Of a stretch of 64,000 bases of DNA, positions 17,900 through 28,923 are shown piece by piece (positions within the stretch are counted from its first letter, which is position 1; each line of letters begins with the position of its first letter). Both the position numbers and the translations under genes were made by a program. Origin of the DNA: Amycolatopsis mediterranei (GTDB taxonomy: Bacteria > Actinomycetota > Actinomycetes > Mycobacteriales > Pseudonocardiaceae); assembly GCF_026017845.1 (NCBI RefSeq), contig NZ_CP100416.1, positions 714,303-778,302 on the forward strand, written 5' to 3'. The notes below the pieces were generated by a model that was not told where the DNA came from, ran no database searches, and worked only from the letters and a program-made list of their open reading frames with translations.

Positions 17900-18736
17900 A
17901 TGGGCATCCGCAAGTACAAGCCGACGACCCCGGGTCGTCGCGGTTCGAGCGTCTCGGACTTCGCCGAGATCACCCGCTCCACTCCGGAGAAGTCGCTGCT
18001 TCGTCCGCTGAGCGGTTCGGGCGGTCGCAACTCGTCCGGCAAGATCACCACCCGGCACAAGGGTGGCGGCCACAAGCGCGCTTACCGCGTCATCGACTTC
18101 CGTCGCAATGACAAGGACGGCATCCCCGCCAAGGTGGCGCACATCGAGTACGACCCCAACCGGTCCGCTCGCATCGCGCTGCTGCACTACGCCGACGGCG
18201 AGAAGCGCTACATCATCGCGCCGGAGAAGCTGAAGCAGGGCGACACCGTCGAGAACGGCCCCCGGGCCGACATCAAGCCGGGCAACAACCTGCCGCTGCG
18301 CAACATCCCGGTCGGCACCGTGATCCACGCGATCGAGCTCCGCCCCGGTGGCGGCGCGAAGATGGCGCGGTCCGCCGGCGCGAAGGTGCAGCTCGTCGCC
18401 AAGGACGGTCCGTACGCCCAGCTGCGTCTCCCCTCGGGTGAGATCCGCAACGTGGACGTGCGCAACCGCGCCACGGTCGGCGAGGTCGGCAACTCCGAGC
18501 ACGCCAACATCAACTGGGGCAAGGCCGGCCGCAACCGCTGGCGCGGCAAGCGCCCCACGGTCCGTGGTGTCGTCATGAACCCGGTCGACCACCCGCACGG
18601 TGGTGGTGAGGGTAAGACCTCCGGTGGTCGCCACCCGGTCAACCCGAACGGTAAGCCCGAGGGCCGCACGCGTCGCCGCAAGGCGTCCGACGCCCTCATC
18701 GTCCGCCGCCGGCGTACCGGCAAGAACAAGCGCTGA
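17900..18736 (+). CDS. rplB: 50S ribosomal protein L2
   Basis: A 278-residue L2 of normal length. [18 protein letters not shown] begins it, and the C-terminal loop [19 protein letters not shown] has the conserved His important for peptidyl transfer and subunit association. Confidence 0.97.
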   Translation: MGIRKYKPTTPGRRGSSVSDFAEITRSTPEKSLLRPLSGSGGRNSSGKITTRHKGGGHKRAYRVIDFRRNDKDGIPAKVAHIEYDPNRSARIALLHYADGEKRYIIAPEKLKQGDTVENGPRADIKPGNNLPLRNIPVGTVIHAIELRPGGGAKMARSAGAKVQLVAKDGPYAQLRLPSGEIRNVDVRNRATVGEVGNSEHANINWGKAGRNRWRGKRPTVRGVVMNPVDHPHGGGEGKTSGGRHPVNPNGKPEGRTRRRKASDALIVRRRRTGKNKR

Positions 18737-18754
18737 GCAGGGAGGTAGAACCAA

Positions 18755-19036
18755 ATGCCACGTAGCCTCAAAAAGGGCCCGTTCGTGGACGACCACCTGC
18801 TCAAGAAGGTGGACGCGCTGAACGAATCGGGCAAGAAGACCGTGATCAAGACTTGGTCGCGGCGTTCCACGATCATCCCGGATTTCCTGGGGCACACGAT
18901 CGCGGTGCACGACGGCCGCAAGCACGTCCCGGTGTTCGTCACCGAGGCGATGGTGGGTCACAAGCTGGGCGAGTTCGCCCCGACGCGGACCTTCAAGGGC
19001 CACATCAAGGACGACCGCAAGTCGCGCCGCCGCTGA
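18755..19036 (+). CDS. rpsS: 30S ribosomal protein S19
   Basis: A 93-residue S19 starting [18 protein letters not shown], after a GGGAGG site. It forms the 30S head with S13 and contacts A-site tRNA. The motif [20 protein letters not shown] is typical. Confidence 0.97.
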   Translation: MPRSLKKGPFVDDHLLKKVDALNESGKKTVIKTWSRRSTIIPDFLGHTIAVHDGRKHVPVFVTEAMVGHKLGEFAPTRTFKGHIKDDRKSRRR

Positions 19037-19067
19037 GCGGGCACGATAAGAGACAAGGGAAGTAGCG

Positions 19068-19486
19068 ATGAACGCCCAGAACGACGCGACGACCGAGGCT
19101 GAACTGCCTACGGCGTACGCGCGGGCTCGCTTCGTCCGGGACTCGCCCACCAAGGTGCGCCGGGTGATCGAGCTCATCAAGGGACGTAGCGCCGCCGACG
19201 CCTTGGCCGTGCTCCGGTTCGCCCCGCAGGCGGCCAGCGAGCCGGTCGCGAAGGTGCTCGCCAGCGCCGTGGCCAACGCCGAGAACAACCTTCAGCTGGA
19301 CCCGGAGACGCTCTGGGTCAAGAACGCGTACGCCGACGAGGGCCCCACCCTCAAGCGCATCCGCCCGCGGGCCCAGGGCCGCGCGTACCGGATCCGCAAG
19401 CGGACCAGCCACATCACCGTCGAGGTGGAGTCGCGTCCGGCCGTCGCGCAGAAGGCTCAGAGCAAGAAGAAGGCAGGTGGCCGGTA

Positions 19487-19487
<1 letters not shown>
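19068..19487 (+). CDS. rplV: 50S ribosomal protein L22
   Basis: A 139-residue L22. [20 protein letters not shown] begins the core and the [20 protein letters not shown] hairpin narrows the exit tunnel; changes there can give macrolide resistance, but no deletion is visible. A short Lys/Ala-rich tail follows. The stop shares one base with the rpsC GTG. Confidence 0.97.
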
Positions 19488-20326
<839 letters not shown>

Positions 20327-20329
20327 GAC

Positions 20330-20749
20330 GTGCTCATCCCGCGCAGGGTCAAGCACCGGAAGCAGCACTCCCCGAAGCGCCACGGCGCCGCCAAGGGTGG
20401 CACGAAGGTCAGCTTCGGCGAGTACGGCATCCAGGCGCTTGAGCACAGCTACGTGACGAACCGGCAGATCGAGTCCGCTCGTATCGCCATGACCCGTCAC
20501 ATCAAGCGTGGTGGCAAGGTGTGGACGACGATCTACCCGGACCGCCCGCTGACCAAGAAGCCGGCCGAGACCCGGATGGGTTCCGGTAAGGGTTCGCCCG
20601 AGTGGTGGATCGCCAACGTGAAGCCGGGTCGCGTGATGTTCGAGATCTCGTTCCCGAACGAGGAGACGGCTCGCGAGGCGCTGCGCCGCGCGATCCACAA
20701 GCTGCCCATGAAGTGCCGCATCGTGACCCGTGAAGGTGGTGAGTTCTGA
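20330..20749 (+). CDS. rplP: 50S ribosomal protein L16
   Basis: A 139-residue L16 starting at GTG ([18 protein letters not shown]). It binds near the A-site of the 50S subunit and includes [18 protein letters not shown]. The stop shares a base with the rpmC ATG. Confidence 0.97.
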   Translation: MLIPRRVKHRKQHSPKRHGAAKGGTKVSFGEYGIQALEHSYVTNRQIESARIAMTRHIKRGGKVWTTIYPDRPLTKKPAETRMGSGKGSPEWWIANVKPGRVMFEISFPNEETAREALRRAIHKLPMKCRIVTREGGEF

Positions 20750-20997
20750 TGGCTAACGCAGGTGCCGCACAGGCATCGGAGCTGCGTGAGCTCACCGCGG
20801 AAGAGCTCGTCCTGCGTCTGAAGGAATACAAGGAGGAGCTGTTCAACCTCCGCTTCCAGATGGCGACCGGGCAGCTCGACAACAACCGCCGTCTGCGCAC
20901 CGTCCGCACGGACATCGCGCGGATCTACACGGTCATGCGCGAGCGCGAACTCGGCCTGTCCGTTGCCCCCGACGCCGAGAGTGAAGGTGCCGCATGA
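20749..20997 (+). CDS. rpmC: 50S ribosomal protein L29
   Basis: An 82-residue L29: a helical hairpin with [20 protein letters not shown] and the conserved [14 protein letters not shown]. The C-terminal [12 protein letters not shown] is a short acidic extension. Overlaps rpsQ by ATGA. Confidence 0.96.
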   Translation: MANAGAAQASELRELTAEELVLRLKEYKEELFNLRFQMATGQLDNNRRLRTVRTDIARIYTVMRERELGLSVAPDAESEGAA

Positions 20998-21272
20998 GCG
21001 AGCCCACCACCGAGACGCCGGCCCGGAACGACCGTAAGGTCCGCGAGGGCTACGTCGTCTCGGACAAGATGAACAAGACGATCGTGGTCGAGCTTGAGGA
21101 CCGCAAGAAGCACCCCCGTTACTCGAAGGTCGTCCGCTCCACCACCAAGGTGAAGGTGCACGACGAGAACAACGAGGCGGGCGTGGGCGACCGGGTCACC
21201 CTGATGGAGACCCGCCCGCTGTCGGCGACGAAGCGGTGGCGCCTGGTGCAGATCGTGGAGAAGGCCAAGTAA
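20994..21272 (+). CDS. rpsQ: 30S ribosomal protein S17
   Basis: A 92-residue S17 with the [20 protein letters not shown] start of the OB fold and [20 protein letters not shown]. Primary binder of the 16S 5' domain. It ends the contiguous first part of the spc-region genes; a 110-base structured gap precedes rplN. Confidence 0.96.
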   Translation: MSEPTTETPARNDRKVREGYVVSDKMNKTIVVELEDRKKHPRYSKVVRSTTKVKVHDENNEAGVGDRVTLMETRPLSATKRWRLVQIVEKAK

Positions 21273-21308
21273 GCAGGGCTCTCATCGAGAGTCTTTAGTT
21301 CCGCAAGG

Positions 21309-21356
21309 CTCGCCACTGTGAGGCTCACAAACCGTGAAACCTCACAAGCGGGCGAG
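21309..21356 (+). promoter_or_regulatory. Nested hairpin between rpsQ and rplN
   Basis: Outer arms CTCGCC (21309-21314) and GGCGAG (21351-21356) enclose inner arms GTGAGG (21318-21323) and CCTCAC (21340-21345). This marks the boundary between the S10 and spc units and may be a terminator, attenuator or processing site. Confidence 0.45.
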
Positions 21357-21382
21357 AACCGGCGCGACATACAGGAGTTGAC

Positions 21383-21751
21383 GTGATCCAGCAGGAGTCG
21401 CGGCTTCGGGTAGCCGACAACACGGGTGCGAAGGAAATCCTCTGCATCCGCGTTCTCGGTGGCTCCGGGCGGCGCTACGCCGGCATCGGCGACATCATCG
21501 TCGCCACCGTGAAGGACGCCATCCCGGCTGCCGGGGTGAAGAAGGGCGACGTCGTCAAGGCCGTCATCGTCCGCACGGTCAAGGAGCGCCGTCGTCCGGA
21601 CGGTTCCTACATCCGGTTCGACGAGAACGCCGCCGTGCTCATCAAGAACGACAACGAGCCCCGCGGCACCCGCATCTTCGGCCCGGTGGGCCGTGAGCTG
21701 CGCGACCGAAAGTTCATGAAGATCATTTCGCTCGCGCCGGAGGTGCTGTGA
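21383..21751 (+). CDS. rplN: 50S ribosomal protein L14
   Basis: A 122-residue L14 of standard length, starting at GTG after an AGGAG site ([19 protein letters not shown]). Sits at the intersubunit face and anchors bridge B8 and RsfS binding. First gene of the spc-type operon. Confidence 0.97.
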   Translation: MIQQESRLRVADNTGAKEILCIRVLGGSGRRYAGIGDIIVATVKDAIPAAGVKKGDVVKAVIVRTVKERRRPDGSYIRFDENAAVLIKNDNEPRGTRIFGPVGRELRDRKFMKIISLAPEVL

Positions 21752-22065
21752 TGAAGGTGAAGAAGGGCGACACGGTCGTCGTCATCGCCGGCAAGGACAA
21801 GGGCGCCAAGGGCAAGGTCATCCAGGCTTACCCGGAGCGCGAGCGCGTGCTGGTCGAGGGCGTGAACCGGATCAAGAAGCACACGCGGATCAGCCAGACC
21901 CAGCGCGGCGCGCAGTCCGGCGGCATCGTCACGCAGGAGGCGCCCATCCACGTCTCGAACGTGATGGTCGTCGACTCGGACGGCAAGCCGGCCCGGGTGG
22001 GTTACCGCATCGGCGAGGACGGCAAGAAGGTCCGGATCTCGCGCCGGAACGGTAAGGACATCTGA
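21751..22065 (+). CDS. rplX: 50S ribosomal protein L24
   Basis: A 104-residue L24 with a KOW motif ([19 protein letters not shown]) and the typical [20 protein letters not shown]. The ATG at 21751 overlaps the rplN stop and suits a GGAGG site; a GTG three bases earlier is possible. Assembly initiator of the 50S subunit. Confidence 0.96.
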   Translation: MKVKKGDTVVVIAGKDKGAKGKVIQAYPERERVLVEGVNRIKKHTRISQTQRGAQSGGIVTQEAPIHVSNVMVVDSDGKPARVGYRIGEDGKKVRISRRNGKDI

Positions 22066-22628
22066 TGACCACCGCAGAGAAGACCTCGCCGCGCCTCAAG
22101 GTGCGCTACCGCGAGGAAATCAAGGGCCAGCTGCAGGCTGAGTTCTCCTTCGCCAACGTCCACCAGATCCCGGGCGTGACGAAGGTCGTCGTGAACATGG
22201 GCGTCGGCGACGCCGCCCGCGACAGCAAGCTGATCGAGGGCGCGGTCAAGGACCTCGCGCTGATCACCGGCCAGAAGCCGGAAGTCCGGAAGGCCCGCAA
22301 GTCCATCGCGCAGTTCAAGCTGCGTGAAGGCCAGCCGATCGGTGCGCGCGTCACGCTGCGCGGCGACCGCATGTGGGAGTTCCTCGACCGGCTGCTGACC
22401 ATCGCGCTGCCGCGTATCCGCGACTTCCGCGGGCTTTCGCCGAAGCAGTTCGACGGCCACGGCAACTACACCTTCGGTCTCAACGAGCAGTCGATGTTCC
22501 ACGAGATCGACCCCGACTCCATCGACCGCCCGCGCGGCATGGACGTCACCGTCGTCACGACCGCCACGAACGACGACGAGGGCCGGGCGCTGCTGCGCAA
22601 GCTCGGCTTCCCGTTCAAGGAGAACTGA
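22065..22628 (+). CDS. rplE: 50S ribosomal protein L5
   Basis: A 187-residue L5 that binds 5S rRNA in the central protuberance. [18 protein letters not shown] and [20 protein letters not shown] are characteristic. Starts one base inside the rplX stop. Confidence 0.97.
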   Translation: MTTAEKTSPRLKVRYREEIKGQLQAEFSFANVHQIPGVTKVVVNMGVGDAARDSKLIEGAVKDLALITGQKPEVRKARKSIAQFKLREGQPIGARVTLRGDRMWEFLDRLLTIALPRIRDFRGLSPKQFDGHGNYTFGLNEQSMFHEIDPDSIDRPRGMDVTVVTTATNDDEGRALLRKLGFPFKEN

Positions 22629-22632
22629 GCCG

Positions 22633-22818
22633 ATGGCCAAGAAAGCACTGGTCCACAAGGCCGCGAAGAAGCCGAAGTTCGCCGTGCGCGCCTACACCCG
22701 CTGCCAGCGGTGCGGCCGCCCGCACGCCGTGTTCCGCAAGTTCGGGCTCTGCCGGATCTGCCTTCGCGAGATGGCGCACGCGGGCGAGCTGCCCGGCGTC
22801 CGCAAGTCCAGCTGGTAA
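22633..22818 (+). CDS. rpsN: 30S ribosomal protein S14, zinc type
   Basis: A 61-residue short S14 with four Zn-binding cysteines (C24, C27, C40, C43) as CQRC and CRIC. This is the zinc-dependent form; a zinc-free paralogue, if any, would be elsewhere and under Zur control. Confidence 0.97.
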   Translation: MAKKALVHKAAKKPKFAVRAYTRCQRCGRPHAVFRKFGLCRICLREMAHAGELPGVRKSSW

Positions 22819-22851
22819 GAGCTTCTTTCTTAACTCCCACTTCGCCACAGG

Positions 22852-22880
22852 CCCCGCCGCCCGTGCACCGGGCGGCGGGG
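22852..22880 (+). promoter_or_regulatory. Strong hairpin between rpsN and rpsH
   Basis: CCCCGCCGCCCG (22852-22863) and CGGGCGGCGGGG (22869-22880) form a perfect 12-bp all-GC stem with loop TGCAC. No T-run follows and rpsH starts 30 bases later, so it is more likely an attenuator, stabiliser or processing signal than a full terminator. Confidence 0.55.
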
Positions 22881-22909
22881 AACCAGGCGAGAAAGGTTGA
22901 CAGGTCACC

Positions 22910-23308
22910 ATGACGATGACCGACCCCATCGCAGACTTCTTGACGCGTCTGCGCAACGCGAACTCGGCGTACCACGACGAGGTCAAGCTCCCGCACTCGA
23001 AGCTCAAGGCGAACATCGCCGAGATCCTCAAGCGCGAGGGCTACATCGCGGGTTACCACGACGAGCCGGGCGAGAAGCACAAGAACCTCGTCGTCGAGCT
23101 CAAGTACGGCCCCAACCGTGAGCGGAGCATCGCCGGCCTGCGGCGCGTCTCCAAGCCCGGTCTGCGGGTCTACGCAAAATCGACCGAACTGCCGTCCGTG
23201 CTCGGCGGCCTGGGCATCGCGATCATCTCGACGTCCGGTGGCCTGCAGACGGACCGGCAGGCCAAGCGCAACAGCGTGGGCGGCGAAGTCCTCGCCTACG
23301 TCTGGTAA
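22910..23308 (+). CDS. rpsH: 30S ribosomal protein S8
   Basis: A 132-residue S8, [21 protein letters not shown] at the start and the standard [13 protein letters not shown] near the end. S8 binds helix 21 of 16S rRNA and in Escherichia coli is the spc-operon repressor. It is preceded by a strong hairpin. Confidence 0.97.
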   Translation: MTMTDPIADFLTRLRNANSAYHDEVKLPHSKLKANIAEILKREGYIAGYHDEPGEKHKNLVVELKYGPNRERSIAGLRRVSKPGLRVYAKSTELPSVLGGLGIAIISTSGGLQTDRQAKRNSVGGEVLAYVW

Positions 23309-23324
23309 GGGAAGGGGAACAGGC

Positions 23325-23864
23325 ATGTCACGCATCGGAAAGCTGCCGGTCGCCGTCCCTTCCGGGGTCGAGGTGACCATCGACGGTCAGCAGATCAAGG
23401 TCAAGGGGCCCAAGGGCACCCTCGAGCACACCGTCGCCGAGCCGATCACCGTCGAGCGCGACGAGGACGGCACGCTGCTGGTCAAGCGCCCGGATGACGA
23501 GCGCACCAGCAAGGCGCTGCACGGACTCACCCGCACGCTGGTGAACAACCTCGTCGTCGGCGTCACCGCCGGCTACGAGAAGAAGATGGAAATCCACGGC
23601 GTGGGTTACCGCGTGCAGGCCAAGGGTTCGGACCTCGAGTTCGCCCTCGGTTACTCGCACCCGGTCAAGATCGAGGCCCCGGAGGGCATCACCTTCAAGG
23701 TGGAGACCCCCACCCGGTTCTCGGTCTCGGGCATCGACAAGCAGAAGGTCGGCCAGATCTCGGCCGTCATCCGCAAGCTGCGGCGCCCGGACCCGTACAA
23801 GGGCAAGGGCCTGCGCTACGAGGGTGAGAAGATCCGCCGCAAGGTCGGAAAGACGGGTAAGTGA
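23325..23864 (+). CDS. rplF: 50S ribosomal protein L6
   Basis: A 179-residue L6 starting [15 protein letters not shown] after GGAAGGGGAA. The C-terminal [16 protein letters not shown] near the factor-binding site is conserved. A longer in-frame upstream extension overlaps rpsH and is rejected. Confidence 0.97.
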   Translation: MSRIGKLPVAVPSGVEVTIDGQQIKVKGPKGTLEHTVAEPITVERDEDGTLLVKRPDDERTSKALHGLTRTLVNNLVVGVTAGYEKKMEIHGVGYRVQAKGSDLEFALGYSHPVKIEAPEGITFKVETPTRFSVSGIDKQKVGQISAVIRKLRRPDPYKGKGLRYEGEKIRRKVGKTGK

Positions 23865-23866
23865 TC

Positions 23867-24265
23867 ATGAGCGACACGACTACGAAGCGCAAGCCGGTGG
23901 GCAAGGACATCTCGACCCGCCGCCGCGTCGCGAAGGCCCGTCGGCACTTCCGGCTCCGCAAGAAGGTCTCGGGCACCGAGCAGCGTCCGCGCCTGGTCGT
24001 CAAGCGGTCCTCGCGGCACATCGCCGTGCAGGTCATCGACGACCTCGCCGGCCACACGCTGGTGTCGGCGTCCACCCTCGAGGCGGACATCCGGTCGTTC
24101 GACGGCGACAAGAAGGCCAAGGCCGCCAAGGTCGGGGAACTCGTCGCGGCGCGGGCCAAGAACGCCGGGATCTCGGCTGTGGTGTTCGACCGTGGGGGCA
24201 ACGCCTACCACGGCCGCATCGCCGCGCTCGCCGACGCCGCCCGTGAGGCGGGGTTGGAGTTCTGA
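23867..24265 (+). CDS. rplR: 50S ribosomal protein L18
   Basis: A 132-residue L18 with a basic N-terminus ([20 protein letters not shown]) and [20 protein letters not shown]. Binds 5S rRNA beside L5. The start may be the ATG at 23867 or the GTG at 23861 that overlaps the rplF stop. Confidence 0.95.
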   Translation: MSDTTTKRKPVGKDISTRRRVAKARRHFRLRKKVSGTEQRPRLVVKRSSRHIAVQVIDDLAGHTLVSASTLEADIRSFDGDKKAKAAKVGELVAARAKNAGISAVVFDRGGNAYHGRIAALADAAREAGLEF

Positions 24266-24296
24266 TGCAGATGCTCGTTAATGGAAGGAAAGCCTG

Positions 24297-24944
24297 ATGC
24301 CGGGACGTACACGGCAATTCGGCGGCGGACAGGGCGGACCCGGCGGGCAGGGCGGCAACGACCGCAATGAACGTCGCGGTGGCGGCCGGGACCGGCGCGA
24401 CAGCGGCCGTGGCGGGGCCGGCCAGGACAAGACCCCGCACCTCGAGAAGGTCGTGACGATCAACCGCGTCGCCAAGGTCGTCAAGGGTGGTCGTCGCTTC
24501 AGCTTCACCGCCCTGGTGGTCGTCGGCGACGGCGACGGTCAGGTCGGCGTCGGCTACGGCAAGGCCAAGGAAGTTCCCGCGGCGATCGCCAAGGGCGTCG
24601 AGGAAGCGAAGAAGAACTTCTTCCGCGTTCCCCGCGTCGGCGGCACCATTCCCCACCCGATCACGGGTGAGGAAGCCGCTGGTGTCGTCCTGCTCCGCCC
24701 GGCTTCCGCCGGTACCGGCGTCATCGCCGGTGGCCCGGTGCGTGCCGTGCTGGAGTGCGCGGGTGTCCACGACGTGCTGTCGAAGTCGCTCGGCTCCGAC
24801 AACGCGATCAACATCGTGCACGCGACCGTGGCGGCCCTGAAGGGTCTGCAGCGTCCCGAAGAGGTCGCGGCCCGCCGCGGTCTCCCGCTCGAGGACGTCG
24901 CTCCGGCCCGGATGCTGCGCCAGCGCGCGGGCCAGGGGGTCTGA
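24297..24944 (+). CDS. rpsE: 30S ribosomal protein S5
   Basis: A 215-residue S5. Before the double-stranded-RNA-binding core ([19 protein letters not shown]) lies a 45-residue Gly/Arg/Asp-rich N-terminal extension, longer than in most bacteria. The core keeps [21 protein letters not shown]5 acts in decoding fidelity. Confidence 0.97.
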   Translation: MPGRTRQFGGGQGGPGGQGGNDRNERRGGGRDRRDSGRGGAGQDKTPHLEKVVTINRVAKVVKGGRRFSFTALVVVGDGDGQVGVGYGKAKEVPAAIAKGVEEAKKNFFRVPRVGGTIPHPITGEEAAGVVLLRPASAGTGVIAGGPVRAVLECAGVHDVLSKSLGSDNAINIVHATVAALKGLQRPEEVAARRGLPLEDVAPARMLRQRAGQGV

Positions 24945-24945
24945 C

Positions 24946-25131
24946 ATGGCTCAGCTCAAGGTCACCCAGGTCAAGAGCAAGATCGGCACGAAGCACGCTC
25001 ACCGCGAGTCGCTGCGCACCCTCGGGCTGCGCAAGATCCGCCAGAGCGTCGTGCGTGATGACACCCCCCAGGTGCGCGGCCTGATCCACACCGTCCGCCA
25101 CCTGGTGGAGGTCGAGGAGGTCCAGGCATGA
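24946..25131 (+). CDS. rpmD: 50S ribosomal protein L30
   Basis: A 61-residue L30 ([20 protein letters not shown]). Its end overlaps the rplO start by ATGA. Confidence 0.96.
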   Translation: MAQLKVTQVKSKIGTKHAHRESLRTLGLRKIRQSVVRDDTPQVRGLIHTVRHLVEVEEVQA

Positions 25132-25574
25132 CGGCCATCAAGATCCACCACCTGCGTCCGGCTCCGGGCGCCAAGCGCGACAAGATCCGCGTCGGTCGTG
25201 GTGAGGGTTCGAAGGGTAAGACGGCCGGTCGCGGTACGAAGGGCACCAAGGCCCGGAAGAACGTGCCGGCCCGGTTCGAGGGTGGGCAGATGCCCATCCA
25301 GATGCGGCTCCCGAAGCTGCGCGGCTTCAAGAACCGCTTCCGCACCGAGTACCAGCCGGTGAACGTGGGCGACATCGCCCGCGTCTTCCCGGACGGCGGC
25401 ACCATCGGCGCCGACGAGCTGGTCAAGGGCGGTCTGGTCCGCAAGGGCAAGCTGGTGAAGGTGCTCGGCAACGGCGACGTGAACGGCGTCAAGCTGGACA
25501 TCACCGCCGACGCGTTCTCCGGCTCCGCCAAGGAGAAGCTCGAAGCGGCCGGTGGCTCCGCCACCACCAACTGA
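25128..25574 (+). CDS. rplO: 50S ribosomal protein L15
   Basis: A 148-residue L15 with the Gly/Arg/Lys-rich N-terminal arm ([20 protein letters not shown]) that threads into 23S rRNA. Last gene before the terminator; in many bacteria secY follows directly, but here two other genes intervene. Confidence 0.97.
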   Translation: MTAIKIHHLRPAPGAKRDKIRVGRGEGSKGKTAGRGTKGTKARKNVPARFEGGQMPIQMRLPKLRGFKNRFRTEYQPVNVGDIARVFPDGGTIGADELVKGGLVRKGKLVKVLGNGDVNGVKLDITADAFSGSAKEKLEAAGGSATTN

Positions 25575-25587
25575 GGTCGTTGGTTTC

Positions 25588-25620
25588 GAAGGCCCGTCTG
25601 GCTCTGCCAGGCGGGCCTTC
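25588..25620 (+). terminator. Terminator of the spc-type operon
   Basis: A 15-bp stem GAAGGCCCGTCTGGC/GCCAGGCGGGCCTTC with one G-U pair and loop TCT, starting 14 bases after rplO. It is followed by a G/C-rich rather than T-rich stretch. Confidence 0.75.
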
Positions 25621-25680
25621 GCCGTCTGCTCCTGACGGCGGTTCCTTGCCGGGAAGGGAATCCGGACGGAAGATCGCAGG

Positions 25681-26727
25681 GTGGACAGACCGCCGCAGGA
25701 GCCCGCAGCACAGCCCGACGACGCCGAGTCGCCGCTGAGCTTCCCGGTCGAGGCACCGCCGCCCGCCGGCCTCGAGCCGGGAGCGGGCGTGCCGCAGGCC
25801 GAGCCGCTGCGGTTCCCGGCGGAGGCTTCGCGGCCTGAAGCATCCTCGCCCGGCGCTGCGCAGCCTGCCGATGAGCCGCTGTGGGTTCCCGCCGAGCCGC
25901 CGCGGCCCGAAGCGCCCCTGCAATCCGCATTCCCGTCCGCCGATGCGCCGCTCCAAGCCCCGCCCCTCCCATTCCCCGGCGCCGCGTCTGCGCCCACCGG
26001 AGCGCCCTTCCACCCCGCCGAGCTGCCGTACCCCGTCGCCCAGCTCCCGGGATCGGGAGCAGGGGCCGTGCCCGGCGCCGAGCCGCCTCCGCTGCTGCTG
26101 CCGCCGGCCGCCGAGCTGCTGCCGACTCCCGTCCCGGCATCCGTCCTGCGGTTCGCCCCGCCCGTCCTCGCCGTCGTCGCCGCCTTCATGACCGCGCTCG
26201 GGTCGTTCCTCCCGCTCTTCCAGATCCGTGAACACATCGGCAACGGCCAGCGGTTCCTGGACACCGACTTGCTCATCACCGAGACCGCCTGGGGCCACAC
26301 CTACGTGATGCCGAACCAGGAAGTCACCGACCAGCCCGGCGCACCGGTCGGCGCCCCGCTCCTCTTCGCCGCCGTCCTCCTGGTCGCCGCCGCGCTCGCC
26401 GCCTTCACGCGCCCGGAGCACCGGCTCGGCCGGTGGCTGGTGTCCGCGGGGGCCGTCTTCACCGCCGGCGTGGTGATCACCGTCGGCACGAACGGGATCG
26501 GGTGGTCCGTCCTCGCCCGTCGGGACGAGCTGACGGTCACCACGGCGCCGGGCATGTGGCTGCTGATCGGCGGCACCGTCGCGGCCGCGGCCGCCGCGGT
26601 CGTCGCGTACCTGCCCCGGCGGCAGCAGCCCGGCTGGGCCGATCCGGCGCTCGCCTACGCCGACACCCCGACGCCGCCCTCCGGGGTCGCCATCACCGTC
26701 CTGCCGCCGGACGACGAACAGCCCTGA
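25681..26727 (+). CDS. Membrane protein with Pro-rich N-terminal tail
   Basis: A 348-residue protein. Residues 1-150 are Pro/Ala/Glu-rich with degenerate repeats of the type PLxxPAExPxPE, so probably disordered. Then come four hydrophobic helices: VLRFAPPVLAVVAAFMTALG near 160, PLLFAAVLLVAAALAAF near 230, the WLVSAGAVFTAGVVITVG stretch near 255 and WLLIGGTVAAAAAAVVAYL near 290. It has a short polar loop and a polar C-terminus. GTG start. No family recognised. It lies between rplO and secY, after a terminator, so it probably has its own promoter. Confidence 0.7.
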   Translation: MDRPPQEPAAQPDDAESPLSFPVEAPPPAGLEPGAGVPQAEPLRFPAEASRPEASSPGAAQPADEPLWVPAEPPRPEAPLQSAFPSADAPLQAPPLPFPGAASAPTGAPFHPAELPYPVAQLPGSGAGAVPGAEPPPLLLPPAAELLPTPVPASVLRFAPPVLAVVAAFMTALGSFLPLFQIREHIGNGQRFLDTDLLITETAWGHTYVMPNQEVTDQPGAPVGAPLLFAAVLLVAAALAAFTRPEHRLGRWLVSAGAVFTAGVVITVGTNGIGWSVLARRDELTVTTAPGMWLLIGGTVAAAAAAVVAYLPRRQQPGWADPALAYADTPTPPSGVAITVLPPDDEQP

Positions 26728-26734
26728 TCGCCGC

Positions 26735-26740
26735 TACCGT
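26735..26740 (+). promoter_or_regulatory. Candidate -10 box of the LysE-family gene
   Basis: TACCGT fits TANNNT and ends six bases before the GTG at 26747, the spacing of a leaderless transcript; no Shine-Dalgarno is present. Confidence 0.45.
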
Positions 26741-26746
26741 GGCGGT

Positions 26747-27361
26747 GTGTGGGTCTTCTTCGGCGCGTCCGTGCTCGTCGCTCTTACGCCAGGGGCGAAC
26801 AACCTGCTCGGCCTCCACCACGGCATGACGCACGGTGTTCGCCGTGGCCTCGCCGGGCTCGGCGGCCGGCTGGCCGCTTTCACCCTGTTGATCGCCGCCG
26901 TGGCGGCCGGGCTGGGGCAGCTCCTGGCCGCGTCCGAGACCGCGCTGACGATCATCAAGTGGGCCGGCGCCGCCTACCTGCTCTACCTCGGCGTCCGCCT
27001 GCTCTGGTCCACCTTTCGGGGGAAAAGCAGTGCCACCGAGCTGCCCGCGACACCCATGACGGCGTGGCGTGTCACCCGCAAGGAGTTCGGTGTCGCGCTC
27101 ACCAATCCGAAGGCGATCCTGATCTTCACGGCCTTCGTCCCGCAGTTCATCGACCCAGGTCGCGGGTCGTTTTCGGGGCAGCTCGCGCTGCTCGGCGCGG
27201 GCTACCTGCTGGCCGAGTTCCTGGCCGGCTCGGTCTACGTCTTCGCCGGCGCCGCGGTGAAGACGATCAAGCTCACCCGGCGGGCCCGGCGCAACGTCGA
27301 TCGAGGCACCGGCGTGGTCCTCGTCGGCCTGGCCGGCGTGCTCGCGACGTCCAGCGCTTGA
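26747..27361 (+). CDS. LysE/RhtB-family amino-acid exporter
   Basis: A 204-residue protein with about six transmembrane helices. It starts WVFFGASVLVALTPGANN, containing the family signature TPGAN, and has the middle motif ALTNPKAILIFTAFVPQF typical of LysE/RhtB exporters. It probably exports an amino acid or similar small metabolite; the substrate is unknown. Starts at GTG 26747 (GTG 26745 is out of frame), probably without a leader. A 10-bp inverted repeat follows (27381-27416). Confidence 0.85.
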   Translation: MWVFFGASVLVALTPGANNLLGLHHGMTHGVRRGLAGLGGRLAAFTLLIAAVAAGLGQLLAASETALTIIKWAGAAYLLYLGVRLLWSTFRGKSSATELPATPMTAWRVTRKEFGVALTNPKAILIFTAFVPQFIDPGRGSFSGQLALLGAGYLLAEFLAGSVYVFAGAAVKTIKLTRRARRNVDRGTGVVLVGLAGVLATSSA

Positions 27362-27380
27362 TCCACAATCTGTCAAGGAT

Positions 27381-27416
27381 TCCGGCGGGTCCGGCGATGT
27401 GGATCAACCCGCCGGA
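27381..27416 (+). terminator. Terminator-like inverted repeat after the LysE-family gene
   Basis: TCCGGCGGGT (27381-27390) and ACCCGCCGGA (27407-27416) are perfect complements with a 16-base loop, 19 bases after the stop codon. Confidence 0.5.
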
Positions 27417-27470
27417 GCAACCTTGGTACGGAAAACCCACACGGACTGCGGACACGCCCTGTGAAGCTGT

Positions 27471-27513
27471 TAGAGTCGGCGACACGCTTCGGGACGAGTG
27501 TGCCCCGAAGCGT
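27471..27513 (+). promoter_or_regulatory. secY promoter and 5' hairpin
   Basis: TAGAGT (27471-27476) is a good -10 box. The predicted start, about 27483, coincides with a perfect 10-bp stem ACGCTTCGGG/CCCGAAGCGT (27484-27493, 27504-27513), so the mRNA would begin with a hairpin, which can protect a 5' end. About 100 bases of further leader precede secY. Confidence 0.45.
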
Positions 27514-27615
27514 TCCTGGCTTGCGTGCCAGTAGTGCTGTGTGTTCCTGCCGGCCCCGTGCCGGCCAAGCCGATCGTCGGTTAGGACAGCCGACGACGCC
27601 GAGGAGGTCCCCCGC

Positions 27616-28923
27616 GTGCTCAGCGCCTTCCGCTCGGCTCTCGCGACGCCGGATCTACGCAAGAAGATCCTGTTCACGCTAGCCATCGTCGCGGTTTACC
27701 GAATCGGTGCGACCATTCCGGCGCCCGGCATCTCGTACGGTGCCGTACAGGCCTGTAGCTCACAGGCGCAGCAGGAGGGCGTCTACCAGCTGCTGAACCT
27801 GTTCAGCGGTGGTGCGCTGCTGCAGCTGTCGCTCTTCTCGACCGGCATCATGCCGTACATCACGGCGAGCATCATCATCCAGCTGCTCACCGTGGTCATC
27901 CCGCGGTTCGAGGAGCTGAAGAAGGAAGGGCAGTCCGGCCAGGGCAAGCTGACCCAGTACACCCGGTACCTGACGATCGCGCTGGCGATCCTGCAGGCCA
28001 CCGGTGTGGTCGCGCTCGCGGACCGCAAGCAGCTCTTCCCCGACTGCCAGTCGCCGATCATCCCGGACAACAGCGTCTACTCGCTGGCCATCATCGTCAT
28101 CACGATGACCGCGGGCACCGCCGTCATGATGTGGCTGGGCGAGCTGATCACCGAGCGCGGCGTCGGCAACGGCATGTCCGTCCTGATCTTCCTGAACATC
28201 GCGGCGCGCATCCCGGTCGAGGGCGGCAACATCCTCAGCAACGCCGGTGGCGTCGGCCTGGCGATCGTCTGCGTCTTCGGCCTGGTGATCATCGCCAGCG
28301 TCATCTTCGTCGAGCAGGGGCAGCGCCGGATCCCGGTGCAGTACGCCAAGCGCATGATCGGCCGCCGGATGTACGGCGGCACGTCGACCTACCTGCCGAT
28401 CAAGGTGAACCAGGCCGGCGTCATCCCGGTCATCTTCGCGTCGTCCCTGCTGTACCTGCCGGACCTGATCAGCCGCCTCGTCGGCGACCAGAACGCCAAC
28501 TCCGGCTGGCAGGTGTTCATCAAGAACTACATCGTGAACCAGTCCAGCTGGGTGCACATCGCGCTGTACTTCGCCCTGATCATCTTCTTCACGTACTTCT
28601 ACATCACGATCACGTTCAACGTGGACGAGCGTGCGGAAGAGATGAAGAAGTTCGGCGGCTTCATCCCGGGCATCCGCCCGGGCCGCCCGACCGCGGAGTA
28701 CCTGAGCTTCGTGCTCGGCCGGATCACCCTGCCGGGTTCGCTCTACCTGGGCATCATCGCGATTCTTCCGAACTTCTTCCTGTCGTTGACCGGTAGCGGG
28801 AACAACCAGAACTTCCCGTTCGGTGGCACGGCTGTGCTGATCATGGTCGGTGTCGGTCTCGACACCGTCAAGCAGATCGAGAGCCAGCTGATGCAGCGCA
28901 ACTACGAAGGGTTCTTGAAGTGA
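27616..28923 (+). CDS. secY: Protein translocase subunit SecY
   Basis: A 435-residue channel subunit with ten transmembrane helices, starting at GTG 27616 after a GAGGAGG site. Features include [13 protein letters not shown], the cytoplasmic loop with [32 protein letters not shown] and the C-terminal [16 protein letters not shown] region that binds SecA and the ribosome. It forms SecYEG with SecE and SecG encoded elsewhere. The stop overlaps the adk start (GTGA). Confidence 0.97.
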   Translation: MLSAFRSALATPDLRKKILFTLAIVAVYRIGATIPAPGISYGAVQACSSQAQQEGVYQLLNLFSGGALLQLSLFSTGIMPYITASIIIQLLTVVIPRFEELKKEGQSGQGKLTQYTRYLTIALAILQATGVVALADRKQLFPDCQSPIIPDNSVYSLAIIVITMTAGTAVMMWLGELITERGVGNGMSVLIFLNIAARIPVEGGNILSNAGGVGLAIVCVFGLVIIASVIFVEQGQRRIPVQYAKRMIGRRMYGGTSTYLPIKVNQAGVIPVIFASSLLYLPDLISRLVGDQNANSGWQVFIKNYIVNQSSWVHIALYFALIIFFTYFYITITFNVDERAEEMKKFGGFIPGIRPGRPTAEYLSFVLGRITLPGSLYLGIIAILPNFFLSLTGSGNNQNFPFGGTAVLIMVGVGLDTVKQIESQLMQRNYEGFLK

